Positions 6,722 through 9,019 of a stretch of 9,019 nt of DNA are shown piece after piece. Positions within the stretch are counted from its first letter, which is position 1, and every line of letters starts with the position of its first letter. The DNA is from Bacteroidota bacterium. GTDB taxonomy: Bacteria; Bacteroidota; Ignavibacteria; Ignavibacteriales; Ignavibacteriaceae. The notes beneath the pieces were generated by a model. The model was not told where the DNA came from. It searched no databases and saw only the letters and a list, made by a program, of their open reading frames with translations. Both the position numbers and the translations under genes were made by a program. Location of the stretch: NCBI GenBank assembly GCA_030706105.1, contig JAUZPC010000094.1, positions 1 to 9,019 on the forward strand, written 5' to 3'.

Positions 6722-8311
6722 GTGAAGATAAAAACTCAAACGGCAGCAGTAGTGCTGCCGGTACTCTGCTCGGTTTTATATTTCTTATTCAAACTGTTTA
6801 ACTCAGATATAATTATCCATAACAGCGGTTATACATATTTAAGATATGCGTATAATATTATTTCAGGCTGCGGATATTCTTATAATGCAGATAGAATTTA
6901 TACTTATGGTACAGCCGGTGTCTTGAATACTTTTATAATTGTAATATTAAAATCGATATTCAAATCTACGTTAGGGGCTTATATATTGGTCTTTTCTGCT
7001 GCATTATTTGCAGGAGCATCTCTCTTAGGTCTTTACCTTCTATTATTTGATAGGGTCGATCTGAAAAAATTTGAAATGTGTGTCTTTGGGTCATTTACAG
7101 TAACCTGGATAATATTTTTCACTCCATTTATTAAATTTGTTTTGGCCGGTGAAGACACTTGTCTTTCTATTGCCTTAATTATTCTCACTATCGCATTATT
7201 ATATCGGCTTGAGAAGGAATTCCGGTTGCTTAATGTTGTGCTGTACTGCGTTTCCTTCTGGTTGTGTTATAATGCAAGGATTGAAAATTTATTTTTCATA
7301 AGCACTTTTGCCTTCTTGTTTGTTTTTCTTCGGGGTTTTACTCCTAATAATAAGAAGGTGTTGCTTAGTCTGCTTGTAATAATTGTAATAACGGATGCGG
7401 CAGTTAAATATTTTGTATTTAACTCGTTTCTCCCTCTTCCCTTCTATGCAAAGAAAATCGGCTTTCTTAATTATTTTCCAACGGGAAAGCAAAGTTCTAT
7501 TTATAATTTAAAGTTATTTCTTTTATATGCTTCCCCATTTGTTTTGGTGCTAATTTTTACTGTTACAAAATCAGCAGTTAAAACGGTAATGCTATACTTA
7601 CTGCCATTACTTTCTCTTATAATTATATTAATGTTTGCAGACCATTCAGAGGCTGCCAATGCAAGATATTTCTATCCGCTTCTGTTTCCGCTGGTAATAT
7701 TAAGTTTTTATACCTTAAATAAGTTCACTGACTCATTTATCATTAACAAAGACGTATTAATGATTTTATTTAAGGGCAGGACAATTTATGCAGGTTTATT
7801 TATCCTTCTGTTTTGTGTTATAAATTTTGGGTTAGAGAGTTATTATGATTCCAAATATTCACAGGGAAAAGGAGATAGCACACAACAAGTATCGTTATGG
7901 AAAAAGTACCCTCCCCTGCCGGACAATGTAAGAAGTGAATTATTAACCGATATTATTAATACTCTTCCCGGGAACAGTAAAGCGGCCGTTTTATTAGCAG
8001 GGTTTAGTCTTCCGGGAAAGAAATTAAATCTAATAGATCTTTCCGGTTGTAATAATACGGAAATTGCAAAAAATGGCTTTTCTTTTGATATTATCAGCCA
8101 AATTTCACCTGATATTATTTTGCTGCCGGATTCGTCATTTAAAAGTCTGAACGAAATGATTGTTCGCAATGAAGGTTTTAACAAAGAATTTATTTATCTG
8201 CCAAATGTCCTTAAATCAGGATTGGCTATCAACAGAAAGAATTATCAGGCGGCCAAAGATATTCTTGATATTTTAAGAAATTATTACCGGAAACAGACCG
8301 GTAGGAAATAA
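6722..8311 (+). CDS. Multi-pass GT-C-type membrane glycosyltransferase homologue
   Basis: This 529-residue protein has about 11-12 hydrophobic segments up to residue 370, then a soluble C-terminal domain (about 371-529). The pattern matches GT-C enzymes of the PMT/AftB-like type, which use polyprenyl-phosphate sugars on the periplasmic face. The correspondences I see are YTYLRYAYNIISGCGYSYN (37-55) for the family's first-loop ITLRYARN...GHGLVFN, DRIYTYGTAG (57-66) for RVEGYT, LAGEDTCLS (141-149) for SGLET, NARIENLF (184-191) for RPEGLL, LPLPFYAKK (237-245) for LPNTYYAK, and ARYFYPLLFPL (314-324) for the R(Y/F)xxPLLPL helix. The C-domain has AVLLAGFSLPGKKLNLIDLS (422-441), then CNNTEIAK, resembling DAGxLPYxSGxxxIDLxGLND. 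The expected DD(A) before the LRY motif reads NSG (34-36), so catalysis is in doubt unless Asp29 serves. It starts with GTG, has its own promoter and ends before a strong terminator. Substrate is unknown. Confidence 0.78.
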   Translation: MKIKTQTAAVVLPVLCSVLYFLFKLFNSDIIIHNSGYTYLRYAYNIISGCGYSYNADRIYTYGTAGVLNTFIIVILKSIFKSTLGAYILVFSAALFAGASLLGLYLLLFDRVDLKKFEMCVFGSFTVTWIIFFTPFIKFVLAGEDTCLSIALIILTIALLYRLEKEFRLLNVVLYCVSFWLCYNARIENLFFISTFAFLFVFLRGFTPNNKKVLLSLLVIIVITDAAVKYFVFNSFLPLPFYAKKIGFLNYFPTGKQSSIYNLKLFLLYASPFVLVLIFTVTKSAVKTVMLYLLPLLSLIIILMFADHSEAANARYFYPLLFPLVILSFYTLNKFTDSFIINKDVLMILFKGRTIYAGLFILLFCVINFGLESYYDSKYSQGKGDSTQQVSLWKKYPPLPDNVRSELLTDIINTLPGNSKAAVLLAGFSLPGKKLNLIDLSGCNNTEIAKNGFSFDIISQISPDIILLPDSSFKSLNEMIVRNEGFNKEFIYLPNVLKSGLAINRKNYQAAKDILDILRNYYRKQTGRK

Positions 8312-8343
8312 AAGGATTGCTAAAGCCGATTAAGCGGAATTAT

Positions 8344-8379
8344 AAAAAAAGGGAGACAATGTTACTGTCTCCCTTTTTT
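8344..8379. terminator. Bidirectional intrinsic terminator between convergent genes
   Basis: An 8-bp perfect stem, GGGAGACA (8351-8358) and TGTCTCCC (8366-8373), encloses a 7-nt loop. Seven A's lie on the left (8344-8350) and six T's on the right (8374-8379), so a U-tract follows the hairpin on either strand and the A and T flanks can extend the stem. It lies 32 nt after the stop of the GT-C gene and 26 nt beyond the stop of the minus-strand secreted protein, and so can end both transcripts. Confidence 0.9.
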
Positions 8380-8405
8380 AATTTTATTAAGATAGGAATT
8401 ATTAC

Positions 8406-9019
8406 TTACTTCATCAAAATCATTTTGCGTGTAAGCGAATTACTGTTTGTTGTTATTCTGTAATAATATGCACCGCTTGAAAGTTGAGAAGCATCAAATT
8501 TAACTTCGTGCATACCCTCTCTCTGATAATCCTGAACTAAAGTTGCTACTTTTTGTCCCAGCATATTAAATACTTCTAATTTTACCATTCCATCTTTTGG
8601 CAAGGAATAACTTATGGAAGTAGAAGGATTAAACGGATTGGGATAGTTCTGCATCAATTCAAATGAATATATCTTATTGCCATTTTCTCCTACAGATGTT
8701 GCCACAGAGTTGATATTAAAAATATACTCGCTGTTGGCAGAAACTTGCATAGAGTAAGAAGTGGTTGTTAGCATATTTATTGAATTAGGTACAGATGGGC
8801 CCGTAAGAATAAAATTATATTTACTCTTTATTTCTTCGGGTATTTCTGAGGCTATATTTTCCCAGGAAAGTGTAAGATTTCCGGCTTTTTTTGCATACAT
8901 CCTGAATTGCCATGATTTTCCTACCTGAGGGTATTCAAAAGAATGTTTTACATCTCTTTGATATTTAGTAAATAAGCTGTTCCAATCATTGTGCATAAAA
9001 TAAGTTTCAAATGCATCAG
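8406..9019 (-). CDS. T9SS-secreted protein, C-terminal part with type A sorting domain; N-terminus off the right edge
   Basis: About 203 C-terminal residues of a larger protein are present. The frame is open through the right edge (DAFETYF precedes the Met at 8996), so that Met is probably internal. The last 80 residues (8409-8651) are a type A T9SS C-terminal domain: FELMQNYPNPFNPSTSISYS, then VKLEVFNMLGQKVATLV, GMHEVKFDASQLSSGAYYYR, and the terminal TRKMILMK. This domain guides export across the outer membrane and is usually cleaved on the way out. The roughly 110 residues before it (WQFRMYAKKAGNLTLSW, EIPEEIKSKYNFILTGP, YSMQVSANSEYIFNI) look like a beta-sandwich with alternating hydrophobic residues, as commonly precedes these domains. 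The main functional region lies outside the window, so no activity can be assigned. It is convergent with the GT-C gene, with a shared terminator between them. Confidence 0.9.
   Translation of the reverse strand, partial: DAFETYFMHNDWNSLFTKYQRDVKHSFEYPQVGKSWQFRMYAKKAGNLTLSWENIASEIPEEIKSKYNFILTGPSVPNSINMLTTTSYSMQVSANSEYIFNINSVATSVGENGNKIYSFELMQNYPNPFNPSTSISYSLPKDGMVKLEVFNMLGQKVATLVQDYQREGMHEVKFDASQLSSGAYYYRITTNSNSLTRKMILMK

Noticed and set aside
7289..8184. Minus-strand frames at 7289-7492 and 7843-8184
   Set aside because: Both are antisense to the GT-C membrane protein, whose plus-strand translation has coherent membrane segments and family motifs; neither has a visible start signal.
8406..8996. 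Treating the Met at 8996 as the true start of the secreted protein
   Set aside because: The frame stays open through the window edge, there is no signal peptide after this Met, and T9SS cargo proteins need one; the gene is therefore 5'-truncated by the window.

Overview
The window looks like chromosomal DNA from a low-GC bacterium of the Bacteroidota/Chlorobi assemblage, most likely an Ignavibacteria-type organism. The main clue is the secreted protein at the right end. It ends in a textbook type IX secretion (T9SS) sorting domain, with QNYPNPFNPSTSISYSLP followed by a terminal KMILMK, a form I associate with Ignavibacteria. The NAD kinase variant (a KGGWPKMI insertion after the NDLV motif) and a -33/-7 style promoter (TTG, 20 nt, TAATTTTG) point the same way. 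The assignment is inference from motifs, not from a search.

Layout. (1) Positions 1-724, minus strand: a family 9 glycosyltransferase (heptosyltransferase type), cut by the left edge and probably started by TTG. (2) 725-830: a very AT-rich divergent intergenic region (13 G+C of 106 by my count). (3) 831-6615, plus strand: one compact run of seven genes with gaps of 4, 0, -4, 11, 6 and 2 nt. In order they are a GT2 glycosyltransferase, a Wzx/MOP-type flippase, a second GT9 enzyme, a WaaE-like GT2 enzyme, a DUF1844 protein, NAD kinase, and a periplasmic thioredoxin-like protein with a single active-site cysteine. (4) 6616-6721: an intergenic region with a short palindrome and a recognisable promoter. 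(5) 6722-8311, plus strand: a multi-pass GT-C type membrane glycosyltransferase homologue with a GTG start. (6) 8344-8379: a symmetrical hairpin with A and T flanks, serving as a bidirectional terminator between convergent genes. (7) 8406 to the right edge, minus strand: the C-terminal part of a T9SS-secreted protein.

How it fits together. The left two thirds is a surface-glycan locus. GT9 and GT2 enzymes would build lipopolysaccharide or another lipid-linked glycan on the cytoplasmic face, the flippase would move a lipid-linked unit across the inner membrane, and the GT-C protein could add a sugar on the periplasmic side. No polymerase, ligase or sugar-nucleotide synthesis gene is visible, so the locus is either a fragment of a larger cluster or depends on genes elsewhere. 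DUF1844, NadK and the thioredoxin-like protein appear to be housekeeping or redox genes riding on the 3' end of the glycan operon.

I found no mobile element, CRISPR array, tRNA or rRNA, and nothing I would call a new defence or biosynthetic system. The points most worth a second look are changes at expected catalytic positions in three enzymes (the GT-C protein, the WaaE-like GT2 and the thioredoxin-like protein) and the linkage of NAD kinase to glycan assembly.
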